Positions 8,483 through 17,575 of a stretch of 64,000 nt of DNA are shown here, one piece after another. The position numbers and the translations under genes are program-made. The DNA comes from an uncultured Phycisphaerales bacterium. Lineage in GTDB: Bacteria > Planctomycetota > Phycisphaerae > Sedimentisphaerales > Anaerobacaceae. The notes beneath the pieces were generated by a model. That model did not search any database, was not told the DNA's origin, and worked only from the letters and a program-made list of their open reading frames with translations. The first letter of the stretch is position 1. Each line of letters begins with the position of its first letter. Location: assembly GCA_937927975.1 (NCBI GenBank), contig CALEZT010000197.1, positions 1 through 64,000 of the forward strand, read 5' to 3'.

Positions 8483-10453
8483 ATGTACAGACGCTTGATC
8501 ATCTTGACGCTCGTCGTTGTCGCCGCGGTCTGCGGGCTGGGGGGCCTGGGCTTTCACGCCATCGAGAAATGGTCGCAGGGCTTGGAAGGCGCCCGGCTGG
8601 GTGAATTTGCGGAGGTGGCCGAGCAGGTCCGACAGGACGTCAAGCGAAAGCTCGACGAGTTCATGCGGGCCGAGCAGCAACGCCAGTACACCGATTACCT
8701 GTACTCGTACGTGCCGGAGAACGTCGTCAACTCCGCGCAATTGCCGATGCTTCGGTCGCCTCTGGCCGATCGGCTGTCGAACGAATTTGCCTATGGGTAC
8801 TTCCAGGTCGAGCCGGACGGGAATCTCCTCAGTCCATACTACCCGACCGGGCCGTCGGATTCCGAGGTCCAGGGCGAATTGGCCTTGGCGGTTCAGGATC
8901 ACTTCTCCAACATTCGACAGAACGTCTTCCCTTCGATCACGCTGCATGCCGAGGCTCTCAGGTTGCCTCCGGCGGAGGCCGGCGCGGTCGGTCACGATGT
9001 GGTGATTCCGCCTGCGTTGTCGGCGAAAGAGACCTTTGTGCCCCAAGTCCCGATGGGAAAGAAAGGACTTTTCGAAAGTGAAGGCCAGCGAGCCAAGGCC
9101 TATCCGATCGAGAGCCTCAAGCAGGAGGCCCAGCAGACGCAGGTGTTTCAACAGCAGCGAGCGGTCGCAAACTTCAATCAGCCGCAGAGTGCCGAGCCGG
9201 CGCAGGCTTCCGCACCCGGCGGGCTGCAGGGATTGCCGACGGCCGGTCGGCAGGCGGAATCCGATCCTGCCGACACGGTGCAGGTCCGCATCGAACCGTT
9301 TGTGCCTTTGGTTGTCCCTCGTTCCGAGGGAGTGCAATCGGTCTTCGGCGGACAGGTCTTTCTCCTGAGGCACGTGCAGATCGAGAGCCGCCACCTCCTC
9401 CAGGGTTTTCAACTCGACGAGGCCAGACTTCTCGCGGAGGTGGAGCATTCCGCGCGATCTTTCGTGCGGGAAGGCATGGGATTCGAACTGCCGCAGAGGA
9501 AGGAAGGGAAAGGGCATGCGGGCGATGCCGATGGAAATGCCGCGTACACCGCGATTCTGGACTTCGGCTTCGGCGACCTGGTCCTGAACCTCATCGAAAT
9601 CGACCCGGCATGGATCGCTCGTCGCATCGGCGAGCTGCATCGCATTTACTTCGGGATCGTTGCGATCGTGGTCGCGGCGGTGGGATTGTCGCTGCTGAGC
9701 CTCTGGCACAACGTGCGGGCGCAGGCGATGCTCGCCCGGAAGAAGGACGACTTCATCTCAGCGGTCTCGCACGAGCTGCGAACGCCCTTGACCTCGATTC
9801 GGATGTACACGGAGATGCTCGAAAAGAACTGGGTCAAGTCCGCGGAGAAAGTCGCCGAGTATCACCGCACGATGCGCCAGGAAAGCGAACGGCTGAGCCG
9901 GCTGGTCGAGAACGTGCTCGATTTCGCGAGGCTTCAGAAAGGCCGCAAGAACTACGCTTTCCGACTGGGGAGCATCGATGAGTGTGTTGCAGGGGTCGTT
10001 GAGATGATGCGGCCCTATGCTGAGCAACATGGCTTCGCGATTCGGACGGATCTGACTGCGGACGGTCAAACCCGGTTCGACAAGGACGCGGTCACGCAGA
10101 TCATCGTGAATCTCATTGACAACGCGGTGAAGTACGCCCGCTGCGCTGCGGACAAGACCATCTTCGTGCGGACGCGAAGCGAGCCGGGCTTTGCGGTCAT
10201 CGAGGTCCAGGATCATGGCCCGGGCATTCCCCGGTCTCAGCACAAGAAGGTCTTCGACCAGTTCTATCGCTGCCAGGACGATGCTCCGTGCGGAAACGCG
10301 CCCTCGGGTCAACCTCAGGCCATGGGGATGGGCTTGGGTCTGACCTTAGTCAAACGCTTCGCGGAGGCCCATGGGGGATACGTGGAGATCTTCGACGCCG
10401 AGCCGACAGGCGCGATTCTCAAGGTCGCCTTTGCGGCGCAGGTTGTCGGGTGA
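8483..10453 (+). CDS. Membrane sensor histidine kinase
   Basis: The protein has 656 residues. The ATG at 8483 gives MYRRLIILTLVVVAAVCG, a first membrane segment, and longer upstream frames run through the palindromic repeat. A ~350-residue extracytoplasmic region follows, with a Gln/Ala/Pro-rich low-complexity stretch around 215-290. A second membrane helix lies near 385-410 (YFGIVAIVVAAVGLSLL). HisKA has its phospho-acceptor His near 429 in SAVSHELRTP. HATPase_c has an N-box (VNLIDNAVKYA), a G1 box (DHGPGIP) and GMGLGLTLVK. It probably phosphorylates the regulator encoded 195 bp upstream. The sensed signal is unknown, and the sensor region matches no domain I recognise. Confidence 0.92.
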   Translation: MYRRLIILTLVVVAAVCGLGGLGFHAIEKWSQGLEGARLGEFAEVAEQVRQDVKRKLDEFMRAEQQRQYTDYLYSYVPENVVNSAQLPMLRSPLADRLSNEFAYGYFQVEPDGNLLSPYYPTGPSDSEVQGELALAVQDHFSNIRQNVFPSITLHAEALRLPPAEAGAVGHDVVIPPALSAKETFVPQVPMGKKGLFESEGQRAKAYPIESLKQEAQQTQVFQQQRAVANFNQPQSAEPAQASAPGGLQGLPTAGRQAESDPADTVQVRIEPFVPLVVPRSEGVQSVFGGQVFLLRHVQIESRHLLQGFQLDEARLLAEVEHSARSFVREGMGFELPQRKEGKGHAGDADGNAAYTAILDFGFGDLVLNLIEIDPAWIARRIGELHRIYFGIVAIVVAAVGLSLLSLWHNVRAQAMLARKKDDFISAVSHELRTPLTSIRMYTEMLEKNWVKSAEKVAEYHRTMRQESERLSRLVENVLDFARLQKGRKNYAFRLGSIDECVAGVVEMMRPYAEQHGFAIRTDLTADGQTRFDKDAVTQIIVNLIDNAVKYARCAADKTIFVRTRSEPGFAVIEVQDHGPGIPRSQHKKVFDQFYRCQDDAPCGNAPSGQPQAMGMGLGLTLVKRFAEAHGGYVEIFDAEPTGAILKVAFAAQVVG

Positions 10454-10481
10454 TCCTGGGCGTTCGACGCTCCGCCTGGAC

Positions 10482-10931
10482 TCAAATGCTGTAGTCGATC
10501 GCCGCCGACTTGTTCAGTTCCCTCTCCTGCTCGATCAGATCGCGAAAGCTCACCCCGTCGTAGACGGCCTCGACCGCTGTCTTGGCGCGGTTCCAGAGGT
10601 GAATGAGGGCGCAGCTCTCTCTTAAAGGACAGCAGGGGCCGCTCTGGTCGGTGATGCATTTGACCGGGTCCAAAGGACCTTCGACAAACCGGATCACTTC
10701 GCCGACTGTGATCGCGGCGGGGTCTTTGGTCAACTGATAGCCGCCCTGGACGCCTCGTTTCGATTCGATGAGCCCCGTCGGCTTCAGATCGTTGAGGATG
10801 TTTTCGAGGAATCTCTGAGGTATGGCCTGGTTGGTCGCAATTTGGCTAATGGAAATAGGTCCTTTCCCATGCAACTTCGCCAATTCCAAGACGGCACGCA
10901 CCGCATACTGGCATTTCTGAGATAAGTTCAC
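10482..10931 (-). CDS. Rrf2-family transcriptional regulator with IscR-like cysteines
   Basis: The protein has 149 residues and starts at GTG 10931 behind CAGGAG. The N-terminal winged helix (ISISQIATNQAIPQRFLENIL, then GVQGGYQL) is typical of Rrf2 proteins. The cysteines C92, C100, C101 and C107, with H111 close by, sit where IscR and related members bind a [2Fe-2S] cluster, although the spacing is longer than in E. coli IscR. It is divergent from cysK, the arrangement of CymR-type cysteine regulators. It therefore probably controls the cysK-nifS operon in response to cysteine or Fe-S status. CymR itself lacks such a cluster, so IscR-like sensing is the inference here. Confidence 0.88.
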   Translation of the reverse strand: MNLSQKCQYAVRAVLELAKLHGKGPISISQIATNQAIPQRFLENILNDLKPTGLIESKRGVQGGYQLTKDPAAITVGEVIRFVEGPLDPVKCITDQSGPCCPLRESCALIHLWNRAKTAVEAVYDGVSFRDLIEQERELNKSAAIDYSI

Positions 10932-10988
10932 GTTCTGCTCCTGCCGACCTCAGACGTCCTTTAGGTCGCACCAAGTCGAATTCTGCCT

Positions 10989-11017
10989 ATTCTATGTGAT
11001 AATTTCGATTAAGTCAA
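10989..11017 (-). promoter_or_regulatory. Promoter of the Rrf2 regulator
   Basis: On the minus strand TTGACT (11017-11012), an exact 17-bp spacer and TAGAAT (10994-10989) precede the GTG start by about 58 bases. It lies back to back with the cysK promoter, with only 9 bp between the two -35 boxes. Confidence 0.7.
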
Positions 11018-11026
11018 TCAATTCGC

Positions 11027-11055
11027 TTGACATTCCTCGCAATCTTCACTAAATT
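11027..11055 (+). promoter_or_regulatory. Promoter of the cysK operon
   Basis: TTGACA (11027-11032), a 17-bp spacer and TAAATT (11050-11055) form a near-consensus sigma-70 promoter about 80 bases upstream of the cysK start. Confidence 0.75.
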
Positions 11056-11057
11056 TA

Positions 11058-11080
11058 TGAACATAGTGATGTATGATTCA
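11058..11080. promoter_or_regulatory. Imperfect inverted repeat at the cysK start site (candidate Rrf2 operator)
   Basis: TGAACATA (11058-11065) and TATGATTCA (11072-11080) form an interrupted dyad overlapping the predicted transcription start. Its position immediately after the -10 box would allow repression by the divergently encoded Rrf2 protein. Binding is inferred only. Confidence 0.45.
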
Positions 11081-11136
11081 ATACAGATTCGGAGTTCTGA
11101 GAAAGAAACCATCAGAGGTCGCAAAGGAGATTCGAT

Positions 11137-12084
11137 ATGGCGAACATCTACAGAGACATCGTTGCGGCGGTCGGCAACACGGCGCTCGTCCAGGTCAACA
11201 AGTTGATTCACGGGGCGACGGTGCTGGCCAAGCTCGAAAGTCGGAATCCTTTGGCCTCGGTCAAGGACCGGATTGGCGTAGCGATGATCGAGGCGGCCGA
11301 GCGGGAAGGCAAGATCAAGCCGGGGGCGACCATCGTCGAGCCGACCAGCGGAAACACCGGCATCGCGCTGGCCTTCGTCTCCGCGGTTCGCGGATACCGG
11401 CTGATTCTGACCATGCCGGACTCGATGAGCCTGGAGCGGCGCAAAGTGCTCAGGGCCCTGGGCGCCGACCTGGTTCTGACTCCCGCCGCAGAGGGGATGA
11501 AGGGGGCCATCAAGAAGGCCACCGAGATCGCGGAGGCGGAGAAGGGGGCCTTCATTCCACAGCAGTTCGAAAACCCGGCCAATCCCGAAGTGCATCGCAG
11601 AACGACCGCGGAAGAGATCTGGCGCGACACCGACGGCAAGGTGGACATCCTGGTTTCCGGCGTGGGCACCGGCGGCACCATCACCGGCACCGCGGAGGTG
11701 ATCAAGTCCCGCAAGCCCGGCTTCAAGGCCATCGCGGTCGAGCCGGCGCAGAGTCCGGTCCTGACCCAGACGCTGGCGGGTCAGGAGGTCAAGCCCGGCC
11801 CGCACAAGATCCAGGGCATCGGCGCGGGGTTCGTGCCTAAGGTGCTCAATCTCAAGATTCTGGACGAGGTCGTGACGGTCGATCAGGCCGAGGCGATCGA
11901 ATGGGCCCGGCGGGCGGCCGACAAGGAAGGACTGTTCGTCGGGATCTCTTCCGGCGCGGCGCTTCGTGCGGCGGACATCGTGGCCTCCCGGCCGGAAAAC
12001 AAGGGCAAGGTGATCGTGGTGATCATTCCGAGTTTCGGCGAGCGGTATCTTTCTTCGGTGCTGTTTGCCGATTTGGCGGTTTAG
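11137..12084 (+). CDS. cysK: Cysteine synthase A (O-acetylserine sulfhydrylase)
   Basis: The protein has 315 residues, the usual family length, with AAAGGAG upstream. This PLP enzyme makes L-cysteine from O-acetylserine and sulfide. The PLP lysine is K43 in [11 protein letters not shown], the substrate loop is TSGNTGIAL near 70-78, and the phosphate-binding loop is [10 protein letters not shown] near 175. It is the first gene of the sulfur operon under a strong promoter. No cysE (serine acetyltransferase) lies in the window, so O-acetylserine must come from elsewhere. Cystathionine beta-synthase is excluded by the length and the lack of CBS domains. Confidence 0.95.
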   Translation: MANIYRDIVAAVGNTALVQVNKLIHGATVLAKLESRNPLASVKDRIGVAMIEAAEREGKIKPGATIVEPTSGNTGIALAFVSAVRGYRLILTMPDSMSLERRKVLRALGADLVLTPAAEGMKGAIKKATEIAEAEKGAFIPQQFENPANPEVHRRTTAEEIWRDTDGKVDILVSGVGTGGTITGTAEVIKSRKPGFKAIAVEPAQSPVLTQTLAGQEVKPGPHKIQGIGAGFVPKVLNLKILDEVVTVDQAEAIEWARRAADKEGLFVGISSGAALRAADIVASRPENKGKVIVVIIPSFGERYLSSVLFADLAV

Positions 12085-12123
12085 ATTGATCCAGAAGATC
12101 CTCTCAAAAGGAGTGCAACCAAC

Positions 12124-13452
12124 ATGACAGAACAGTATCGCATCGGCACGCAGGCTCTCCACGCAGGGCAGGTGGACGATCCGACGACGCACGCGCGGGC
12201 GGTCCCGATCTACGCGACCTCGTCGTACAATTTCGTGAGCACCGACCATGCAGCGAATCTCTTCGCGCTCAAGGAATTCGGCAACATCTACTCCCGGCTG
12301 ATGAACCCGACGAACGACGTGCTGGAGAAACGTCTGGCGGCCCTGGACGGCGGGGCGGCGGGCCTGGCCTTCGCCAGCGGTCAGGCGGCCATCACCGCGG
12401 CCATCCTGACCATCACGCACAGCGGCCAGAACTTCATCTCGTCCACCAGTCTCTACGGCGGCACCTGGACGCTCTTCACCCAGACTTTGAAGAAGCTGGG
12501 CATCGAGGTGCGGTTCTTCGATCCCGATCATCCCGAGCAGATCGCCAAGCTGGCCGACGAGAGCACCCGGCTGGTCTACCTCGAGAGCCTGGGCAATCCG
12601 AAGAACGATGTGCCCGACTTCCGCAGACTGACGGATGCGGCGCACAAGATCGGTTTGCCGGTGATCGTGGACAACACGGTGACGCCTCCGCCTCTGCTGC
12701 GGCCCATCGAGCACGGCGCGGACATCATCGTCTACTCGACCACCAAGTTCCTCGGCGGTCACGGCGTCCACGTCGGCGGGGCCATCGTCGATAGCGGCAA
12801 TTTCCCCTGGGCGGACAATCCGAAGAAATGGCCCGAGTTCACGGCTCCCGACGACGCCTATCACGGCGTGGTCTTCACCGAGGCCCTCAAGCCCATCGGC
12901 AACATCGCCTACATCATCCACATCCGCACGCACTGGCTTCGCGACACCGGCGCCTGCATGAGTCCCTTCGCGGCGTTTCTGTTCTTGCTGGGGATCGAGA
13001 CGCTGCACCTTCGCTTGCCCAGGCATTCGGAGAATGCTCTGGCGGTGGCCAAGTGGCTCCAGAAGCACCCGGCGGTGGCGTGGGTGAACTACCCAGGGTT
13101 GCCCGACCACAAGCATTATGCCAACGCCAGCAAGTATCTTCCCAACGGGCAGGGCGCGATCATCGGCTTCGGCATCAAGGGCGGCTCGCCTGCTGCGGTG
13201 AAGTTCATCAACAGCGTCAAACTCGCCAGCCACCTGGCCAACATCGGCGACGCCAAGACCCTGGTGATCCACCCGGCCTCGACGACGCACTCGCAACTGA
13301 CCGAGACCGAGTTGGCCCGGACGGGCGTCACGCCGGACTTCGTGCGGCTGTCCGTCGGAATCGAAGACGTTCAGGACATCATCGCAGACCTCGATCAGGC
13401 GCTCAAGGCGGCGCAACTGTCTGACGACGAGGTCGGGCATGCCCAATTGTGA
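12124..13452 (+). CDS. metY: O-acetylhomoserine sulfhydrylase (homocysteine synthase)
   Basis: The protein has 442 residues, longer than cystathionine enzymes and typical of MetY. It catalyses O-acetylhomoserine plus sulfide to homocysteine, using PLP. The PLP lysine is near residue 209 in VYSTTKFLGGHG. Other fold landmarks are SRLMNPTNDVLEKRLAALDGG and a terminal RLSVGIEDVQDI. AAAGGAG lies before the ATG at 12124. It sits 39 bp after cysK and 18 bp before a second member of the same family, so this operon feeds sulfide into both cysteine and homocysteine. Confidence 0.93.
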   Translation: MTEQYRIGTQALHAGQVDDPTTHARAVPIYATSSYNFVSTDHAANLFALKEFGNIYSRLMNPTNDVLEKRLAALDGGAAGLAFASGQAAITAAILTITHSGQNFISSTSLYGGTWTLFTQTLKKLGIEVRFFDPDHPEQIAKLADESTRLVYLESLGNPKNDVPDFRRLTDAAHKIGLPVIVDNTVTPPPLLRPIEHGADIIVYSTTKFLGGHGVHVGGAIVDSGNFPWADNPKKWPEFTAPDDAYHGVVFTEALKPIGNIAYIIHIRTHWLRDTGACMSPFAAFLFLLGIETLHLRLPRHSENALAVAKWLQKHPAVAWVNYPGLPDHKHYANASKYLPNGQGAIIGFGIKGGSPAAVKFINSVKLASHLANIGDAKTLVIHPASTTHSQLTETELARTGVTPDFVRLSVGIEDVQDIIADLDQALKAAQLSDDEVGHAQL

Positions 13453-13470
13453 CGGAAGGAGACGGCGTTC

Positions 13471-14613
13471 ATGAGGTTTTCGACCAAGGCCATTCGCATC
13501 GGTCAGCAGCCTGATCCGACGACGGGGTCTATCGTACCGCCCGTGTTCCAGGCGGTGAATTTCGTGTTCGACGACGTGAGTCGGCCGCACGGGTTCGAGT
13601 ATTCGCGCAGCGGAAACCCTACGCGGACGGCCCTGGAGCAGTGCCTGGCTTCGCTCGAAGAGGCGAAGTACGGCCTGGCGTTCGGCTCCGGCATGGCCGC
13701 GGTCGATGCGGTGCTCTCGATTCTCAGGCCAGGCGACCACGTCGTCTCGGCGCAGCATATCTATGGCGGCACGTTTCGCCTGTTCGAACAAGTCTATCGG
13801 CCCAGGGGCGTGAGCTTCACCTACGTGGACGGCGCCCGGCCGGAGGCGTTCGCCGGCGCGATGCAGCCGAACACGAAGCTCGTGTGGATCGAGACGCCCG
13901 CCAATCCGCTGCTGCAGCTCGTGGACGTGCGGGCGGTGTCCAAGATCGCTCACGACCGAGGGGCCAAAATCGTGGCCGACAACACGTTTCCCTCGCCGTA
14001 CTTCCAGAGGCCGCTGACGCAGGGGGCCGACGTCGTGATGCACAGCACCACCAAGTACATCAGCGGGCACAGCGACGTGATCGGCGGAGCGGTCGTGACC
14101 AGCGATGAGAGACTGCACGAGGCGATCAAGTTCTATCAGAACGCCGCGGGTGCGGTGCCAGGCCCGTGGGATTGCTGGCTGAGCCTGCGCGGGCTCAAGA
14201 CCCTGGCCGTCCGCATGAGGCAGCACGAGGCCAACGCCAGGGCGATCGCGGAGTTCCTGCAGAACCACTCCAAGGTCCAGGAGACGATTTATCCCGGCCT
14301 GTCGAGCCATCCGCAACATGATCTGGCCAAGGCCCAGATGGACGGCTTCGGCGCGATCGTCACGTTTCGACTCGATGGCGGAATCGAGCGGGTGCGGCGA
14401 TTCGTGAAGGCCCTGAAGATCTTCCTGTTCGCCGAGAGTCTTGGCGGCGTCGAGTCGCTGGTCTGTCATCCGGCGACGATGAGCCACGCGACCCTCACTC
14501 CCGAAGAGCGGCAGAAGTTCGGCATCACCGACGGCACGATCCGCCTGTCGGTGGGTATTGAAGACATCGAGGACCTGATCCATGATCTCGACCAGGCACT
14601 ACGGAGCCGTTGA
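13471..14613 (+). CDS. Trans-sulfuration PLP enzyme (cystathionine gamma-synthase/lyase family)
   Basis: The protein has 380 residues, the length of MetB/MetC/MGL proteins. The PLP lysine is K195 in MHSTTKYISGHSD. SRSGNPTRTALE and RLSVGIEDIEDL are family signatures. It may be cystathionine gamma-synthase, gamma- or beta-lyase, or methionine gamma-lyase, which cannot be told apart reliably by eye. Together with cysK and metY it would let the cell interconvert cysteine and homocysteine, or release sulfide from sulfur amino acids. The last 32 bases overlap the hydE-like gene in another frame. Confidence 0.9.
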   Translation: MRFSTKAIRIGQQPDPTTGSIVPPVFQAVNFVFDDVSRPHGFEYSRSGNPTRTALEQCLASLEEAKYGLAFGSGMAAVDAVLSILRPGDHVVSAQHIYGGTFRLFEQVYRPRGVSFTYVDGARPEAFAGAMQPNTKLVWIETPANPLLQLVDVRAVSKIAHDRGAKIVADNTFPSPYFQRPLTQGADVVMHSTTKYISGHSDVIGGAVVTSDERLHEAIKFYQNAAGAVPGPWDCWLSLRGLKTLAVRMRQHEANARAIAEFLQNHSKVQETIYPGLSSHPQHDLAKAQMDGFGAIVTFRLDGGIERVRRFVKALKIFLFAESLGGVESLVCHPATMSHATLTPEERQKFGITDGTIRLSVGIEDIEDLIHDLDQALRSR

Positions 14614-15673
14614 TTCGACGAGCGGCAGCGACTTGCAGAAGCCGGACATCCTGAAGTGGCTCCGCGCGGACGACTCCCACGAGTTGGAGGATTTGTGGCG
14701 GATGGCCGACGCCGTGCGAAAGCGGAGCGTTGGCGAGTCCGTCCATCTGCGAGGCTTGCTCGAAATCTCCAATCACTGCATCCGGCGATGCGGCTACTGC
14801 GGCCTGAACGCAGGCAACCGTGGATTGACTCGCTACCGGATGAGTAGAGAGGAGATCCTCGCCTGCGTCGCAACCGCTGTGGAATATGGATATGGCACCG
14901 TCGTCATGCAGGCGGGGGAAGACTACGGTATCGCGAGAGACTGGCTGGCCGGCATCGTCGGACAGATCAAGCAGGAAACGAATCTGGCGGTGACGTTGAG
15001 CATGGGCGAGCGGCCGATCGACGATCTCAAGGCGTGGCGGCAGGCGGGTGCGGATCGGTACCTCTTGCGGTTCGAGACGTCTTCGCCTTCTCTCTACGAG
15101 CGGGTGCATCCGAGCGACGAAAGGCAGCGTCCTGGCCGCATCGAGTTGCTCAGTGTTCTCCGCGAACTGGGCTACGAGATCGGCAGCGGCGTGATGATCG
15201 GCATTCCCGGCCAGAGCCTGTCGAGCCTGGCGGACGATATCCTGTTGTTCAGGGTTCTGGATCTCGATATGATCGGCGTCGGGCCATTCATCCCGCATCC
15301 GCAGACGATGCTCGGTTCGGCGAACGCGCTCGTTGCACCGGACGCGGATCAGGTTCCGAATACGGAGTTGATGGTCTATAAGGTGATGGCGTTGGCAAGG
15401 CTGGTCTGCCCTCAGGCCAATATCCCGAGCACGACCGCGCTGGCGACGATCAACACCGAGAGCGGGCGGGAAAAGGGCCTGTCTCGCGGGGCCAACGTCG
15501 TGATGCCCAATCTGACGCCGGCGAAGTATCGCGCGTTGTACGAGATCTACCCGGGCAAGGCCTGCATCAACGAAACGGCCTCGCAATGCCGGCATTGCCT
15601 TGGGGGTCGGATCGAATCGATCGGCCGGCGTGTCGGGTACGGCCCCGGCTCGCGGGCCGGAAGGTTGAATTAG
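14582..15673 (+). CDS. hydE: [FeFe]-hydrogenase maturase HydE-like radical SAM protein
   Basis: The protein has 363 residues. The radical SAM cluster motif is C66, C70 and C73 in SNHCIRRCGYCG. The HydE signatures follow: RYRMSREEIL, QAGEDYG, GADRYLLRFETS, GYEIGSGVMIGIPGQ and DMIGVGPFIPHPQT. A second C-terminal group of cysteines (ASQCRHCLGGRI) also matches HydE. HydE acts with HydG and HydF in building the H-cluster. Neither partner, nor a hydrogenase, lies in this window. The gene is embedded between methionine/cysteine enzymes and mnmA, which is unusual. A different substrate (a PylB- or BioB-relative) is possible but less likely. Confidence 0.82.
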   Translation: MISTRHYGAVDSTSGSDLQKPDILKWLRADDSHELEDLWRMADAVRKRSVGESVHLRGLLEISNHCIRRCGYCGLNAGNRGLTRYRMSREEILACVATAVEYGYGTVVMQAGEDYGIARDWLAGIVGQIKQETNLAVTLSMGERPIDDLKAWRQAGADRYLLRFETSSPSLYERVHPSDERQRPGRIELLSVLRELGYEIGSGVMIGIPGQSLSSLADDILLFRVLDLDMIGVGPFIPHPQTMLGSANALVAPDADQVPNTELMVYKVMALARLVCPQANIPSTTALATINTESGREKGLSRGANVVMPNLTPAKYRALYEIYPGKACINETASQCRHCLGGRIESIGRRVGYGPGSRAGRLN

Positions 15674-15698
15674 ATACTCGTGAAGGGGTCGTGACCTC

Positions 15699-16778
15699 GT
15701 GCGGGAAAAGGTGTTGGTGGCGATGAGCGGCGGGGTGGATTCCGCCGTGGCGGCCGCTCTGCTGGTGAAGGCCGGGCATGACGTGACAGGGGTCTTTCTC
15801 TGTCTCCAGACAGACCGCGCCCAGGGCGGCAACGACCGGTCCTGTTGTAGTCCACAGGACGCCGCGGACGCCAGGGCCATCGCCTCCAGGCTGGGAATCC
15901 CGTTCAAAGCCCTCTCGGTCTCAGACGATTTCGCGGCCATCATCGACAGCTTCGTCGAGGACTACGAGAACGGCCGGACCCCCAATCCCTGCATCCGATG
16001 CAACGAGCGAGTGAAGTTCGGACGGCTGTTTGAGTTGGCCGATTCGCTCGGGGCGCAGCGCGTGGCGACCGGGCATTACGCTCGGATCGCAGAGCGGGAT
16101 GGCGGGCCCGTGATCGCTCCGGCGAAGGCGGGCGGCAAGGACCAATCCTACGTGCTCTTTCGCCTTCCGCGGGAGTGGCTCGGGCGGATCTTGTTTCCCG
16201 TGGGGGATCTGGAGAGCAAGCAGGCGGTGCGGGAGATCGCAAACGGTCTTGGGCTGGAGGTTCACGACAAGCCCGACAGCCAGGACGTTTGCTTCGTGCC
16301 CGACGGCAACTACGCGAGTCTGCTGGAGGCGCGAGGCAGTCGGGCGTTGCGGCCGGGCGACATCGTCGATTCCAGCGGTCGGGTGGTCGGCAAACACGAC
16401 GGCTATGGCCGATTCACGATCGGCCAGCGTCGTGGCACCGGCGTGGCGATGGGCCATCCGGCGTACGTCGTCGGCATCGATCCGGTGAACGCGGTCGTGA
16501 CGCTCGGGCCCCGAGAGGAACTTCTGTCCCATGGCCTGATCGCCCACGGGGCGAACTGGCAGGTGGATGTCCCTGCGTCTTTCGAGGCGACGGTCAAGAT
16601 TCGCTACAATCATCGCGGGGCTCCCGCGACGGTCGCGCGAACGGGCGACGATGCATTTGAAGTCCGCTTCCACGACCCGATCGAGGCGGTGACGCCGGGC
16701 CAGGCGGCCGTCGCGTACGCAGACGGATGCCTTCTCGGCGGCGGATGGATTGAGAGAAGTCTGAAGTGCGATTCATGA
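15699..16778 (+). CDS. mnmA: tRNA-specific 2-thiouridylase MnmA
   Basis: The protein has 359 residues and starts at GTG 15699. It uses ATP and persulfide sulfur to make s2U34 in Lys, Glu and Gln tRNAs. The PP-loop is SGGVDSAV at the N-terminus. The two catalytic cysteines are in NPCIRCN (~residue 97) and DSQDVCFVPDG (~residue 198). GRFTIGQRRGTG and the C-terminal beta-barrel complete the family pattern. It sits 25 bp after the hydE-like gene in the sulfur operon, with the sulfur donor nifS two genes downstream. The extreme C-terminus runs into a short repeat-like stretch (CTGAAGTGCGATTCATGA) also seen in variants elsewhere in the window. Confidence 0.94.
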   Translation: MREKVLVAMSGGVDSAVAAALLVKAGHDVTGVFLCLQTDRAQGGNDRSCCSPQDAADARAIASRLGIPFKALSVSDDFAAIIDSFVEDYENGRTPNPCIRCNERVKFGRLFELADSLGAQRVATGHYARIAERDGGPVIAPAKAGGKDQSYVLFRLPREWLGRILFPVGDLESKQAVREIANGLGLEVHDKPDSQDVCFVPDGNYASLLEARGSRALRPGDIVDSSGRVVGKHDGYGRFTIGQRRGTGVAMGHPAYVVGIDPVNAVVTLGPREELLSHGLIAHGANWQVDVPASFEATVKIRYNHRGAPATVARTGDDAFEVRFHDPIEAVTPGQAAVAYADGCLLGGGWIERSLKCDS

Positions 16779-16790
16779 TTTGGAGATCCA

Positions 16791-17573
16791 GTGATCGATA
16801 GTCCTGATTTATCTCGTTACGCAAGGCAGACGAGCCTGAAGGACTTCGGCGTCGAAGGCCAGTGGTCGCTTCTGAAGGGCAGCGTGCTGGTCGTCGGCGT
16901 CGGCGGACTTGGCTCGTGGGTGTCGGAGTTGCTCGCGCGTGCGGGCGTCGGGCGCATTCGATTGGTCGATGACGATTCCGTCGAGATCACCAACATCCAC
17001 CGGCAGGCGTTTTATACCGAGAACGACGCGGCCGGCCGCAAGTTGAAGATCGACGCCGCGGCGCAGCGGCTGCGCGAGATCAACAGCAGCGTCCAGATCG
17101 AAACCCTCTGCACGCGATTCGACCGGCTCAACGCCGAGCGGTTGGTGCAGGACGTGGACGTAGTCGTCGACGGGACGGACAACTTCGAGACGCGGTTCAT
17201 TCTCAACGATTGCGCGATGAAACTGTCCAAGCCGTGGGTGTTCGCGGGCGTCCTGGGCACGAAGGCCCAGATGATGACGGTCGTGCCGGGCAGGACGCCG
17301 TGCCTGCGGTGCTTGATGGATGCGCCGCCTTCGTGCGACGGCGGGAACTGCCGCTGCGGTCCCGGCGGCGTTCTGGGCGTGGCGGTCGCCATCGCAGCTT
17401 CCTTCGAAGCGACCGAAGCCATCAAGATCCTCTCGGGCCACATCGAGCGGATCAATCCCCATCTGCTGGTGTTCGACGTCTGGACCAACTCGATCAAGCA
17501 GATCGACGTCTCCACGCCGAGAGCCGACTGTCCCTGCTGCGTTCACAAAGACTTTGAATTCCTCGAGCCGTAG
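16791..17573 (+). CDS. thiF: ThiF/MoeB/HesA-family adenylyltransferase
   Basis: The protein has 260 residues and starts at GTG 16791. The nucleotide-binding fold begins GGLGSWVSELLARAGVGRI, followed by RLVDDDSVEITNIHRQ. Zinc-binding pairs are visible in CLRC and CPCC. The enzyme adenylates the C-terminal Gly-Gly of a ubiquitin-like sulfur carrier. ThiS, which ends in GG, is encoded ~2.5 kb downstream and is the natural partner. MoaD-like carriers are not seen here. The spacing to nifS is 2 bp, so sulfur for the activated carrier likely comes from that desulfurase. Confidence 0.85.
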   Translation: MIDSPDLSRYARQTSLKDFGVEGQWSLLKGSVLVVGVGGLGSWVSELLARAGVGRIRLVDDDSVEITNIHRQAFYTENDAAGRKLKIDAAAQRLREINSSVQIETLCTRFDRLNAERLVQDVDVVVDGTDNFETRFILNDCAMKLSKPWVFAGVLGTKAQMMTVVPGRTPCLRCLMDAPPSCDGGNCRCGPGGVLGVAVAIAASFEATEAIKILSGHIERINPHLLVFDVWTNSIKQIDVSTPRADCPCCVHKDFEFLEP

Positions 17574-17575
17574 AG

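Noticed and set aside
7559..9709. A 716-residue open frame antisense to the response regulator and kinase
   Set aside because: Receiver, winged-helix and histidine-kinase motifs are on the plus strand. The antisense frame also crosses the palindromic repeat.
11014..14583. A 1189-residue open frame on the minus strand opposite cysK, metY and the third trans-sulfuration gene
   Set aside because: It lies in antisense to three clear enzymes, has an Arg/His/Gly-rich composition with no family motif, and begins inside other genes. High GC at third codon positions leaves antisense frames open.
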